Positions 7,512 through 14,253 of a stretch of DNA of 14,253 nt are shown here, piece after piece (within the stretch, counting starts at the first letter, position 1; each line of letters begins with the position of its first letter). The DNA is from Armatimonadota bacterium. GTDB lineage: Bacteria > Armatimonadota > HRBIN16. The notes beneath the pieces are model-generated. The model was not told the DNA's origin. It worked only from the letters and a program-made list of their open reading frames with translations, and did no database searches. The stretch spans positions 1-14,253 of the forward strand of contig JAPWUZ010000034.1 of NCBI GenBank assembly GCA_028275265.1, in the 5' to 3' direction. A program made the position numbers and the translations under genes.

Positions 7512-8849
7512 TCACAAATATCCGCCCGCATAGCCCACGTTGAACTGCATGGTCGTTTCCTGTGCGTCGTCCAGGCGGATGTTCGCCTCCACATTATGGT
7601 GCATCAGGTTCTCGGTAATCACCGTGCGGTCGGTGTTGACCAGCTCGATGCCCACGCGGTTCTCCTGAAACTCGTTCTTACGGATGGTGTGGTCATGCGG
7701 GTGCGGTGCGGTTGGTTCACCCTCTTTGACCTCCAGCGGACGGATGCCGTGGTCCTGGTTCGCCGCGATACGCACCCCTTTGCCACAGCGCGTGAAGATG
7801 TTCTCCTCGATGAGCCACTCGCGACTGGTGTCGTTGTCCGGGGCGGAGCGGGCAAACTCGGGCACATACTTGCTCCAGAGCAGGATACCATGTCCGCACG
7901 CCTGAAACGTGTTTCGCCGCACGGTGAAGCCGACGCCGTTCTCCACAGCGATTCCCGCCTGCCGGTTGTGCAACATGCGGTTGCCCTCTATTACGAACTC
8001 GCGCGAAAAGCCCAGCCAGAAGCCATAGTTGCAGTAGTTGGCGAAGTTGTTGCGGTACACGTTGCCCCGGCTGAAGGTGGCTTCAAAGGCGATATTGGGG
8101 CTGTAGGAGCCGTCGTTCTCCTCGAAGAGGTTCTCATCGCAGCCGACTGGCTCCATTTGCGGGGTCATCCCCGCCAAGAAAAAGCCGTCGCCCCCCAGAC
8201 GGGCACAGTTACGCCGGAAGATGTTTCGGCAGGATTTGTACACTATCAGGAAGCCGGTCGCATCCGCGCCCATGTGCCCGTAGCGCTCACCGCGCGGTTC
8301 GTAGCGGCAGCAGAAATCCGCGTAGTTGTGTTCATACAGGCTGTCACTGGTGTCGTACAGGTGAAACCCGAAGCCGCTGCAGTAGTTGGCGACGTTGCCC
8401 CGCACGGTCAGCCGGCGGCAATGGTAGGCCAGCAAGCCGTTCATCTGGTGCTGCAGGTCGTTGTCCGCAATCAGGCTTTCTTCCACCCGGCACAGCAGGA
8501 TACCCCCACCATACGCCTTGTCCACAGGCAGCCAGATGTCGAGAAAGATGGTGTTCGGTTCCACTTCGGCAGTGGAAGTAACCTGACAGCCGGTGATGGT
8601 CAGCGACTTGCAGTCGGTAGCGCGGATGCCGTGATAGTACTCGCGCAGGCGCAACCCCTTGATGGTTACCCCTTGTCGTCCTTCCACGCACACCCCTACT
8701 CCGGTGCGGTTGTTGCCGACCAGAATCGCTCCGTTGCCGTCCAGAGTCACTCCATCGGCAGCGATAGTGACACCGTTCGCCAGGTAATACACACCCGGCT
8801 CGAGCACGGTATCCTGAGTAATGACCATCCCATCGGTGGGAACAACCAT
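7512..8849 (-). CDS. Right-handed parallel beta-helix protein (NosD / pectate-lyase-like fold)
   Basis: This 445-aa protein is built from repeated short rungs of the form 'ltitgC', 'sliadNdl', 'ltvrgNvanyc' and 'fviegNrml', with a regularly placed Asn as in Beta_helix/NosD and PbH1 repeats. The N-terminus (VLEPGVYYLANGVTIAADGVTLDGNGA) is the usual first turn of such proteins. The fold is shared by polysaccharide lyases, epimerases and hydrolases, as well as carbohydrate-binding proteins. The exact activity cannot be read from sequence. No signal peptide is visible, which is unusual for this fold, so it may act inside the cell or leave by another route. The start at ATG 8849 has a strong SD (GAGGAGGAG, within 8850-8863). 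The upstream permease gene ends only 11 nt away, so it is the last gene of the operon. Confidence 0.85.
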   Translation of the reverse strand: MVVPTDGMVITQDTVLEPGVYYLANGVTIAADGVTLDGNGAILVGNNRTGVGVCVEGRQGVTIKGLRLREYYHGIRATDCKSLTITGCQVTSTAEVEPNTIFLDIWLPVDKAYGGGILLCRVEESLIADNDLQHQMNGLLAYHCRRLTVRGNVANYCSGFGFHLYDTSDSLYEHNYADFCCRYEPRGERYGHMGADATGFLIVYKSCRNIFRRNCARLGGDGFFLAGMTPQMEPVGCDENLFEENDGSYSPNIAFEATFSRGNVYRNNFANYCNYGFWLGFSREFVIEGNRMLHNRQAGIAVENGVGFTVRRNTFQACGHGILLWSKYVPEFARSAPDNDTSREWLIEENIFTRCGKGVRIAANQDHGIRPLEVKEGEPTAPHPHDHTIRKNEFQENRVGIELVNTDRTVITENLMHHNVEANIRLDDAQETTMQFNVGYAGGYL

Positions 8850-8860
8850 GTTTCTCCTCC

Positions 8861-9652
8861 TCAGCCAATGATTAACCTAGCGGCAGCGACTGCCGCCAGT
8901 ATCAGCACGACCTCGTCGAACAGCTTCTGCGGAATGCGGGGCAGCAACCACCTGCCCACATAAACCCCAGCCACAATCACCGGTATCGCCGTCACGTTGA
9001 ACAGCAGGCTCCGCACGGTGATGATGGGCTTCTCAGGGTTTATCAGGCTCAGCACGATGAATACCGGCAATTTGGACAGGTTGACCGCGAAGTAATACCA
9101 TGCCGAAGTGCCCATGAACTGCTCTTTGGGCAGCCGCAGGCTCGTTAAATAGATGCCCATGATGGGACCTGCGGCATTGGAGACTGTGGTCGCGAATCCC
9201 GCCGCAGTGCCGGTGGAAGCGATGCCCACAGGAGAATGGGGTGACAGACGCTCTCCCCACCGCTGGCGCAGCAGGTGTATCGCCAGCATCACCAGCACCA
9301 GCGAACCGATGATTGGCTCCAGCAGGTCCCTGCTGGTGTGCATTTCCCCCAAACGCCACAGCACAACTGCCCCGATCGCCATGCCGACCAGCACCCAGGG
9401 GATAAGCTCGACGAGGCGTTTCCACTGTGTATGTTGACGGTACCACCGCACCGCGAAGATGTCACCGACAATCAACATGGGAAGCATGGTGCCGACAGAA
9501 GCTCGCCCACCGAAAGCCGTTGCCAGCAGAGGCACCACCAGAATGCCGATGCCGGGCACACCCGTTTTGGAAACGCCGATCAGGAACGCAGCGAGGAACC
9601 CCAGCAGGAACTGCCATTCGCTAAAGGCGAACACCTTACCGCGACACTCCAC
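8861..9652 (-). CDS. TauE/SafE family sulfite/anion exporter-like permease
   Basis: A 263-aa very hydrophobic inner-membrane protein with about eight membrane segments. It has the family's opening signature FLIGVSKTGVPGIG (residues about 21-34) and the half-repeat ASTGTAAGFATTVSNAAGPI near 145-164. The TauE/SafE family exports sulfite, sulfoacetate and other organic anions; the substrate here is unknown. The longest start is GTG 9652, which overlaps the end of the upstream gene by 17 nt. A second GTG at 9634, one base after that gene's stop, gives MFAFSEWQFLLG, closer to the usual family N-terminus, with GGAG about 12 nt upstream. I cannot decide between them. Either way translation is coupled to the preceding gene, and the beta-helix gene follows by 11 nt. 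Confidence 0.88.
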   Translation of the reverse strand: MECRGKVFAFSEWQFLLGFLAAFLIGVSKTGVPGIGILVVPLLATAFGGRASVGTMLPMLIVGDIFAVRWYRQHTQWKRLVELIPWVLVGMAIGAVVLWRLGEMHTSRDLLEPIIGSLVLVMLAIHLLRQRWGERLSPHSPVGIASTGTAAGFATTVSNAAGPIMGIYLTSLRLPKEQFMGTSAWYYFAVNLSKLPVFIVLSLINPEKPIITVRSLLFNVTAIPVIVAGVYVGRWLLPRIPQKLFDEVVLILAAVAAARLIIG

Positions 9653-10649
9653 CGCGCACCAGTAGACTACCCTCTACCTGCTCACCGCGCGAGTTGACCA
9701 GTCCAATGCCCAGCGCGCGGGTGGCTTCCAGAGCGGGGTCATCAAACCGCATGGCGAAGATGTACGGCATATATGGGGCAGCATAACCCGCGTCCGATAG
9801 CCTGCGTTGGTAGCTCTTGGACTGCACCCGTTGCGCCCAGCGGTACACGTCCCTCACGCCCAGACGATGCTTGACCTCTACCACCACGGTGACATCTTGA
9901 CCTTCAGGTGTGGTCGCCAGAACGATCACATCCACCTCGCCATCGATGATGGCGGATTGGCGCGTGCGGCGGATGGCGTAGCCCCGCTTCTTTAACACCC
10001 AGGCGACCATATCTTCCGCTTCATCTTCGACCGTCATGCCGATGGTGTTGGACAGATTGCGCACCTCGCGTTGCAAACGTTCCACTGCAACTTCCAGACG
10101 TTGTTGTCCACGCTCGAGCCGTGTGAGACGCTGGTCAGTTTCGCTGCGAAAGGCGACGAACTCTTCATAGGCGCGTCGCTGAAACTCCGCCAGCTCGTCC
10201 AGCCGTTGTTCGGTACGGCGTTGCGCTTCGGCTAACTCATTCAGTCGCTGGTCGGTTTGCCGCTGCGCCTCGACCAGCTCCCTAACGGTTTGGTCGGTTT
10301 GCCGCTGCGCCTCTGCTAGTTCCTCCACCCGCTGCTCCGTGCGACGCTGTGCTTCGGCTAAAGCACGAACCTGTGCTGCCAGTTCCGCGAAACGCCGGTT
10401 TGTCTCCGCGCGGTACGAGGCAAACTGCTCTTCACTGCGACGCTGTGCCTCTGCCAATGCACGAACCTCTGCCGATAGGACGGCAATCTCGGCTTCGGTA
10501 CGTTGATGCGCTTCGGCAAGACCTCTGAACTGCGCGGGTAGAGACAAAAACTCCTCACCGAGGAGCGCGCCAAGCAGCTCAGCCCGCCACTCTGGACGCT
10601 GGCGAAGTATCTCCAGTAAATCTCGGATATCCTCTACTGTGAATGCCAT
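9636..10649 (-). CDS. Coiled-coil protein with C-terminal PD-(D/E)XK nuclease-like domain (DUF3782-like)
   Basis: From ATG 10649 this is 337 aa; an upstream ATG at 10667 would give 343. Residues below use the 343-aa numbering. The N-terminus (FTVEDIRDLLEILRQRPEWRAELL) is a short helical domain typical of the family. Residues about 45-205 are a long coiled coil with near-perfect 14-residue repeats such as ELAEAQRRTEQRLD. Residues about 212-330 match a restriction-endonuclease-like fold: E218, D246 in GEVDV, and E264-V-K266. Similar proteins are abundant in cyanobacteria, thermophiles and some archaea and are uncharacterised. The second ATG is preferred because GAGGTGGAG lies just before it. 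The first ATG overlaps the stop of the upstream gene as TAATG and lacks an SD of its own, though coupling could use it. It is an odd neighbour in a metabolic operon. Confidence 0.8.
   Translation of the reverse strand: MAFTVEDIRDLLEILRQRPEWRAELLGALLGEEFLSLPAQFRGLAEAHQRTEAEIAVLSAEVRALAEAQRRSEEQFASYRAETNRRFAELAAQVRALAEAQRRTEQRVEELAEAQRQTDQTVRELVEAQRQTDQRLNELAEAQRRTEQRLDELAEFQRRAYEEFVAFRSETDQRLTRLERGQQRLEVAVERLQREVRNLSNTIGMTVEDEAEDMVAWVLKKRGYAIRRTRQSAIIDGEVDVIVLATTPEGQDVTVVVEVKHRLGVRDVYRWAQRVQSKSYQRRLSDAGYAAPYMPYIFAMRFDDPALEATRALGIGLVNSRGEQVEGSLLVRGGVSR
10187..10340 (-). repeat. 42-bp coding repeats in the coiled coil
   Basis: About four units of 42 bp (14 residues each) encode AEAQRRTEQRVEEL-type heptad pairs. 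Two 23-bp stretches are identical exactly 42 bp apart (10249-10271 and 10291-10313, both beginning TGGTCGGTTTGC). Such near-identical units allow gain or loss of two heptads without a frameshift. Boundaries are approximate because the outer units are diverged. Confidence 0.65.
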
Positions 10650-10665
10650 TTGCTCCACCTCATCC

Positions 10666-10671
10666 ATTATA
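10666..10671 (-). promoter_or_regulatory. Consensus -10 hexamer at the dehydrogenase / coiled-coil gene junction
   Basis: TATAAT on the minus strand contains the stop codon of the dehydrogenase gene and lies 16 nt upstream of the SD-supported start at 10649. No good -35 is visible 16-18 nt further upstream (best is a poor TGAAGA). It may give weak internal transcription of the last three genes or be chance. Confidence 0.25.
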
Positions 10672-11716
10672 CCGTATCACCGGTGCCCATCTTCACGAAA
10701 GCCTTCACCACGCCGTGCTGATAATGAAACGCGGTCTCAAACGCCTGCTGACACTGTTCCTTTGGGAAAGAATGCGTAGCCAGCCGGTCAAGGGGTACTC
10801 TGCCCTGCACGACCAACCGCATCGCCCGCTGCAGTGTCAACCGCGAACGGCGCACCATCAGGATACTCAAACCCTTCCGCCGTGCGGCGGAGCCTTCCAG
10901 CCGAACGTGTCCTGCTGGATTGGTCCCGATCATCATACATTTTGCGCCGGGGGCGGCTACCTGCGCCGTTTGCCACTGCGTGTCATCTACTCCCGCACAC
11001 TCGAAGACGTAGTCAAAGCCTCTGCCGCCGGTGAAACGTCGCGCCTCCGTCACCACGTCTGCCTTTGCGGCGTTGACCGCTTCGTCTGCTCCCAGCTCGC
11101 GCGCCAGTTTCAGCCGGTAATCGAGCAGGTCCGTGCAGAATATCGGATGGATACCCATCTGCTTCAACACCATCAGCACACACAGCCCCAGCGTGCCACA
11201 GCCCAGTATCGCCGCCGAGGCACCTGTGCGCAACTTGCCGAGGTCCACCGCATGGAGCGCAATCGCCAGTGGTTCCAACAGCACTCCCTCCGCGTTACTC
11301 AGGCTGTCTGGCAGCGGCTCCAGCAGGTGCGCTGGATGGGCGATGCGTTCCTGCATGGCGCCTGCCTTTGGAGGCAAGCCGAGAAACAAGTGGTTCGGAC
11401 ACAGGTTCAGGTCACCACGCAGGCAGAACTCGCAGCGCAGACAGGGTATCGCCGGCTCTATCGCCACACGCCTGCCCACCAGATGAGCATGTTCAGAAGC
11501 GGCAACCTCCTCCACCACGCCCATCGCCTCGTGCCCCAGCACGAAAGGTAGTGACGCCCGCGCTTCGCCAATCGCCCCGTCGCGAAACAGGTGCAGGTCG
11601 GAACCACAGATACCCACCTGCAGCACACGCACCAGCGCGTCGCCTGCCTGCAACGACGGCTCGGGCATGGAGAGACATTCCACCTTTCGGATACTGGTCA
11701 AACAAACCGCTTGCAT
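10667..11716 (-). CDS. Zinc-dependent medium-chain alcohol/polyol dehydrogenase
   Basis: A 349-aa cytosolic oxidoreductase of the MDR superfamily, in the sorbitol / L-threonine / idonate 5-dehydrogenase-like group. Catalytic zinc ligands C37 (GICGSD), H62-E63 (GHE) and E148 (LLEPLA) are present. The structural zinc lobe is complete (C92, C95, C98, C106, spacing 2-2-7). The Rossmann nucleotide site is G172-C-G-T-L-G177 and the acidic D196 at the end of the next strand favours NAD over NADP. Length is typical and no key residue is missing. The substrate is probably a sugar alcohol or related polyol, judging from the family and the carbohydrate-type neighbours. The start at ATG 11716 has AAGGGG 6 nt upstream and begins 13 nt after the dipeptidase stop, so the genes are co-transcribed. 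Its stop overlaps the first possible ATG of the next gene. Confidence 0.9.
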   Translation of the reverse strand: MQAVCLTSIRKVECLSMPEPSLQAGDALVRVLQVGICGSDLHLFRDGAIGEARASLPFVLGHEAMGVVEEVAASEHAHLVGRRVAIEPAIPCLRCEFCLRGDLNLCPNHLFLGLPPKAGAMQERIAHPAHLLEPLPDSLSNAEGVLLEPLAIALHAVDLGKLRTGASAAILGCGTLGLCVLMVLKQMGIHPIFCTDLLDYRLKLARELGADEAVNAAKADVVTEARRFTGGRGFDYVFECAGVDDTQWQTAQVAAPGAKCMMIGTNPAGHVRLEGSAARRKGLSILMVRRSRLTLQRAMRLVVQGRVPLDRLATHSFPKEQCQQAFETAFHYQHGVVKAFVKMGTGDTV

Positions 11717-11729
11717 GGTTTGCCCCTTC

Positions 11730-13109
11730 CTACTGTGCCAGTTCTTGGAGAATACGCGCGTAGATGAGCGTGATTTTCTGCAGTGTGCTCACCGCGATAC
11801 GCTCGTCGGGCTCATGCGCCGCACCATCGCCCTCAAATCCCGTGCCGATGGCTACGATGTTCTGCGTGGCACGAGCGTAGGTACCGCCTCCCATCGTTTG
11901 AGGTGGCTTGTCATCGCCCGTTTCCTCGCGGTAAATGCGCAGGATGGTCTGCAGAAAGGGAGTATCCAACGGCACATACAGCGGCGCAATCCCGAAATGG
12001 TTCGTCAGGGCGAACCCCTGTGGCTCTATCACGGCTTTCAGCCTCTCCAACAGCGCGTCGAGCGTCCAGGTGACCGGGTAGCGCACGTTGATGGTGCACT
12101 GCACCCGTGCGCCGTTGTAATCGAAGACGCCGAGATTGGCGGTCAGCGCACCGGAGACCTCGTCGCTGTGCGCGATGCCGATAGCGGCGCCGTCGGTACT
12201 CTGTGCCCACTCACGAAGGGTGCTCAGCCAGTGACGGTTTTCAGGTAACCCCAGCAGCTCCAGCGCGCTGAGCAGTTTCATCACGGCGTTCACGCCCTCG
12301 TTGGGAGAGCTGCCGTGCGCCGATTTGCCCCGTGCCACCACCAGCACCCCCCTGTCCTCCGAGGTGGTCACGATGTCATCGATGCCTGACAGCGCGCTCT
12401 GGATGGCGTCGATCTGCTCGCCTTTCGCCTCCAGAAAGGCTTCCGCCCGGTCGGGAACCATATTCGGTCGCTCGCCGCCGCGCGCCCAGACGATGCGTGG
12501 CAGCGGTTCTGCGGGAGACGCGCTCTTTTCTATCTGCAGATTCACAATGCCCTTTTCGGCGTAGATGAGCGGCCAGCCGCCGTCCGGCGTAAAGCCACAG
12601 CATGGTCGCTCCGGTTCATGCTGGAAATAGTACCTCATACATTCCCAGCCGCTTTCCTCATCTCCGCCCACAATCAGGCGGATTCGCCGGCGCATCGGCA
12701 AGCCCAACTCCCGGATGGCTCGCGCCGCGTAAAGCACGGCGATGGTGGGACCCTTGTCGTCCTGTGCTCCGCGTGCGTAGATGTATCCATCGCGCACCAC
12801 GCCCTCAAAAGGTGGAACACTCCAGCCGTTGCCCGGCGGCACTACGTCCACGTGGCTGAGCGTGCCGACAATCTCGTCCCCCTCGCCGATTTCCAGATGC
12901 ATCGCGTATCCGTCGTAGTCCTTCACTCGGAATCCGTAGCGTTCGCCGAGCTCGAGCAGGGTATCGAATGCCGCACGAACACCCAGCCCAAAAGGCGCCA
13001 TCGGCAACGGCTCGCTCTTGACGCTTTCGCACTGCAACAGCGTGCGCAAATCGACGACCATCTCGTCGGTGTGTTCTTCTATCCAGCGTTGCAAAGCCTC
13101 ACGTGCCAT
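11730..13109 (-). CDS. pepV: M20-family metallodipeptidase, PepV/Sapep type
   Basis: A 459-aa cytosolic enzyme expected to hydrolyse dipeptides, and possibly beta-alanyl dipeptides, with two metal ions. The M20 ligand set is visible: H86 and D88 in LSHVDVVPPG, D117/D118 in GAQDDKGP, catalytic E151 and ligand E152 in GGDEESG, D176 in FTPDGGWP, and H432 in GAAHEPDERI near the C-terminus. Length and motif spacing match PepV (about 470 aa) better than shorter M20 peptidases. The frame stays open to an ATG at 13136, but AGGAGG (13125-13120) lies downstream of that start. It touches the ATG at 13118 (one nt) and is 10 nt from the ATG at 13109, which gives MAREALQRWIEEH and is the best start. The gap to the GH99-like gene is 63 nt with nothing recognisable, and the dehydrogenase follows after 13 nt. 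Confidence 0.9.
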   Translation of the reverse strand: MAREALQRWIEEHTDEMVVDLRTLLQCESVKSEPLPMAPFGLGVRAAFDTLLELGERYGFRVKDYDGYAMHLEIGEGDEIVGTLSHVDVVPPGNGWSVPPFEGVVRDGYIYARGAQDDKGPTIAVLYAARAIRELGLPMRRRIRLIVGGDEESGWECMRYYFQHEPERPCCGFTPDGGWPLIYAEKGIVNLQIEKSASPAEPLPRIVWARGGERPNMVPDRAEAFLEAKGEQIDAIQSALSGIDDIVTTSEDRGVLVVARGKSAHGSSPNEGVNAVMKLLSALELLGLPENRHWLSTLREWAQSTDGAAIGIAHSDEVSGALTANLGVFDYNGARVQCTINVRYPVTWTLDALLERLKAVIEPQGFALTNHFGIAPLYVPLDTPFLQTILRIYREETGDDKPPQTMGGGTYARATQNIVAIGTGFEGDGAAHEPDERIAVSTLQKITLIYARILQELAQ

Positions 13110-13119
13110 ACTGTGCATC

Positions 13120-13125
13120 CCTCCT
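13120..13125 (-). promoter_or_regulatory. SD that sets the start of the dipeptidase gene
   Basis: AGGAGG on the minus strand, 10 nt before ATG 13109. It excludes the longer start at 13136, for which it would lie inside the coding sequence. Confidence 0.6.
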
Positions 13126-13172
13126 GTGCTTGCCATTTGGGCAGAGGCACGCCGTTTCCCTGCCGCGTCCGC

Positions 13173-14210
13173 TCAGTTTCCGCGCAACAGCCTGCCTACC
13201 GCCTCTATACGCCGAGTGTCTGGTTTTCCGTTCGCGCCCCGTGTCGGGCACAACCAGCCTCCCTCATCGTGCTCGTTCCAGGCATAGGCGATAAGCGTAT
13301 TCGCCTCGCAGCGGTCGCGATGCGTGCGCACGAAGTCCAGAGCCTCCTTCAAAGCGAGCGCGCATTGCTCGGGGGTGAACGTTTCGTAGTGCTCAGGACC
13401 CGGCTGGTGCCAGGGAACCGGGGTATCCACGCGCGGTCTCGGGTCCCATCCCCATGACACCAGCGGTATTACCTGACCGACCTCTACCATCTGCTGCCAC
13501 AGTTGGTGCATCTCTTTCAGAGCCAGTTCAAAGGGTGCGCCTTCCCGCGTGCCGCCGGGTAGTGGGTATGCAGAAACGGCATCTCCGCCAATCGCACGAC
13601 GTATCCGCTCCGTCTCGTGCGGGATAAAATACATCACTGCAATGTAGGGATTGCCGGCTCCGGTGCGCACCGACACGGAGCGCAGAGAGTCCACTGCGCG
13701 CTGAAAGGCATCGATGCTTCCCCACTGCTGCAACACCCACCGGCTCTCATGCGCCAGCAGATAGACGAGCGGTCGGTTGTCCAGCACGCGCTGGTAGTGC
13801 GGTCGGGCAAAATAACCGACCAGCCGACGCACCATACGGTGATACTCATCCGGTCCGCCAAAACGATCCCACTCTACGATGTTGCAAAAGCGCAAACCGT
13901 GTTTGGGCGGCATGTCCGCGAAACGGCGCAGGGGGAGACAAAGCGGATGGTCTTCCGGATACGTGACAAACGCCCAGTAGTCCAGTCCAGCCTGGCGTGC
14001 GTAGACAATCTCCTGTTCCAACACGCCGGGAAGGTCTCCACGGATGCGGACGCCGCCGTCTTTGCTCACCTGCGCAAACCAGGGAAGCCGAAAGCGGTAC
14101 TGCGGTAGGGAGAGAGTCTTTTCCACCGCCTTGCCCACGTCGCTCAACTCGCCGTGCCAGGCATCCCATCGAATGGCACCCACGAAAGCCCTGTGTTGCA
14201 TGACAGGCAT
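13173..14210 (-). CDS. GH99-like / WbsX-type TIM-barrel glycan-processing protein
   Basis: A 345-aa protein with the general pattern of the GH99-like / glycosyltransferase WbsX family. The N-terminal strand FVGAIRWDAWHGE is followed by Y-ARQAGLDYWAFVTYPED, a mid-region with RPLVYLLAHES, and the C-terminal signature W311-N-E-H-D-E-G near AYAWNEHDEGGWLCPT, where relatives have AWNEFGEG. GH99 members cleave endo-mannosidic bonds; WbsX-like members are tied to surface polysaccharides, and the exact substrate is unknown. There is no signal peptide, so it is probably cytosolic. The start at ATG 14210 has an almost complete SD, AGGAGGTGAT (14222-14213). It is the first gene of the operon visible here; the operon promoter lies at or beyond the window edge. 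Confidence 0.75.
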   Translation of the reverse strand: MPVMQHRAFVGAIRWDAWHGELSDVGKAVEKTLSLPQYRFRLPWFAQVSKDGGVRIRGDLPGVLEQEIVYARQAGLDYWAFVTYPEDHPLCLPLRRFADMPPKHGLRFCNIVEWDRFGGPDEYHRMVRRLVGYFARPHYQRVLDNRPLVYLLAHESRWVLQQWGSIDAFQRAVDSLRSVSVRTGAGNPYIAVMYFIPHETERIRRAIGGDAVSAYPLPGGTREGAPFELALKEMHQLWQQMVEVGQVIPLVSWGWDPRPRVDTPVPWHQPGPEHYETFTPEQCALALKEALDFVRTHRDRCEANTLIAYAWNEHDEGGWLCPTRGANGKPDTRRIEAVGRLLRGN

Positions 14211-14212
14211 AC

Positions 14213-14222
14213 ATCACCTCCT
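14213..14222 (-). promoter_or_regulatory. Very strong SD of the GH99-like gene
   Basis: AGGAGGTGAT is a ten-base match to the complement of the 16S 3' end, with GGAGG 6 nt from ATG 14210. It points to high translation of the operon's first visible gene. Confidence 0.7.
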
Positions 14223-14253
14223 CAAAAGCCTCTATCTGTGCCCTACGAAAATT

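Noticed and set aside
7248..8963. 571-codon open frame on the plus strand
   Set aside because: It crosses the ATPase start, the operator gap and the whole beta-helix gene in antisense. The opposite strand has recognised proteins with SDs.
10643..11551. 302-codon plus-strand open frame
   Set aside because: Antisense to the zinc dehydrogenase, which has all its metal ligands and a normal length.
12618..13457. 279-codon plus-strand open frame
   Set aside because: Antisense to the dipeptidase and GH99-like genes, whose catalytic motifs are intact.

Overview
The window has no rRNA, tRNA or phage hallmark that would fix the taxon. Moderately high GC, strong Shine-Dalgarno (SD) sites, a minus-strand operon of carbohydrate and peptide genes, and a very large YD-repeat protein with a characteristic N-terminus (residues reading NTGNPYRWQ and TVPLVGWEARGGMPVQ) suggest a free-living, possibly thermophilic bacterium. 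My best guess is Armatimonadota or a neighbouring phylum. This is recognition from memory, not a search result.

Layout. (1) 6-2570, plus strand: a secreted 854-aa protein with a HEFHH metallopeptidase-like motif, two calcium-loop (TSP3/dockerin-like) segments, a CBM9-like domain and a C-terminal jelly-roll-like domain. (2) 2634-6005, minus strand: an RHS/YD-repeat gene followed by a small gene that overlaps its 3' end by 29 nt and resembles the small partner or immunity genes found after RHS genes. The RHS gene is longer than its intact frame (2989-5646). A signal-peptide start with an SD lies at 6005, and the two parts are out of frame by one base at a run of seven G. (3) 6147-7361, minus strand: an AAA_14/DUF4143 ATPase. 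Its promoter carries a perfect 12-bp inverted repeat with a 7-nt spacer, placed over the -10 region like an autorepressor operator. (4) 7512-14210, minus strand: six tightly spaced genes that look like one operon. In order of transcription they are a GH99/WbsX-like protein, a PepV-like M20 dipeptidase, a zinc-dependent medium-chain dehydrogenase, a coiled-coil protein with a PD-(D/E)XK nuclease-like end, a TauE/SafE-type permease, and a right-handed beta-helix protein.

How the genes may work together. The operon joins sugar-polymer, sugar-alcohol and peptide functions with an anion exporter and a beta-helix protein that could act on a polysaccharide. A scavenging or carbohydrate-remodelling role is plausible but unproven. 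The coiled-coil nuclease-like gene does not obviously fit it. The RHS pair and the DUF4143 ATPase are typical accessory genes and are independent units with their own promoters.

The most interesting point is the G7 run in the RHS signal peptide. One extra G, or a -1 ribosomal slip on G-GGG-GGG, gives a continuous 1005-aa exported protein. As written, only a 28-aa peptide is made from the good start. Phase variation, programmed or transcriptional slippage, recent inactivation and assembly error all remain open. No stretch over 300 bases lacks a gene once the RHS 5' part is recognised. The longest gaps are 6006-6146 and 7362-7511, both holding promoters.
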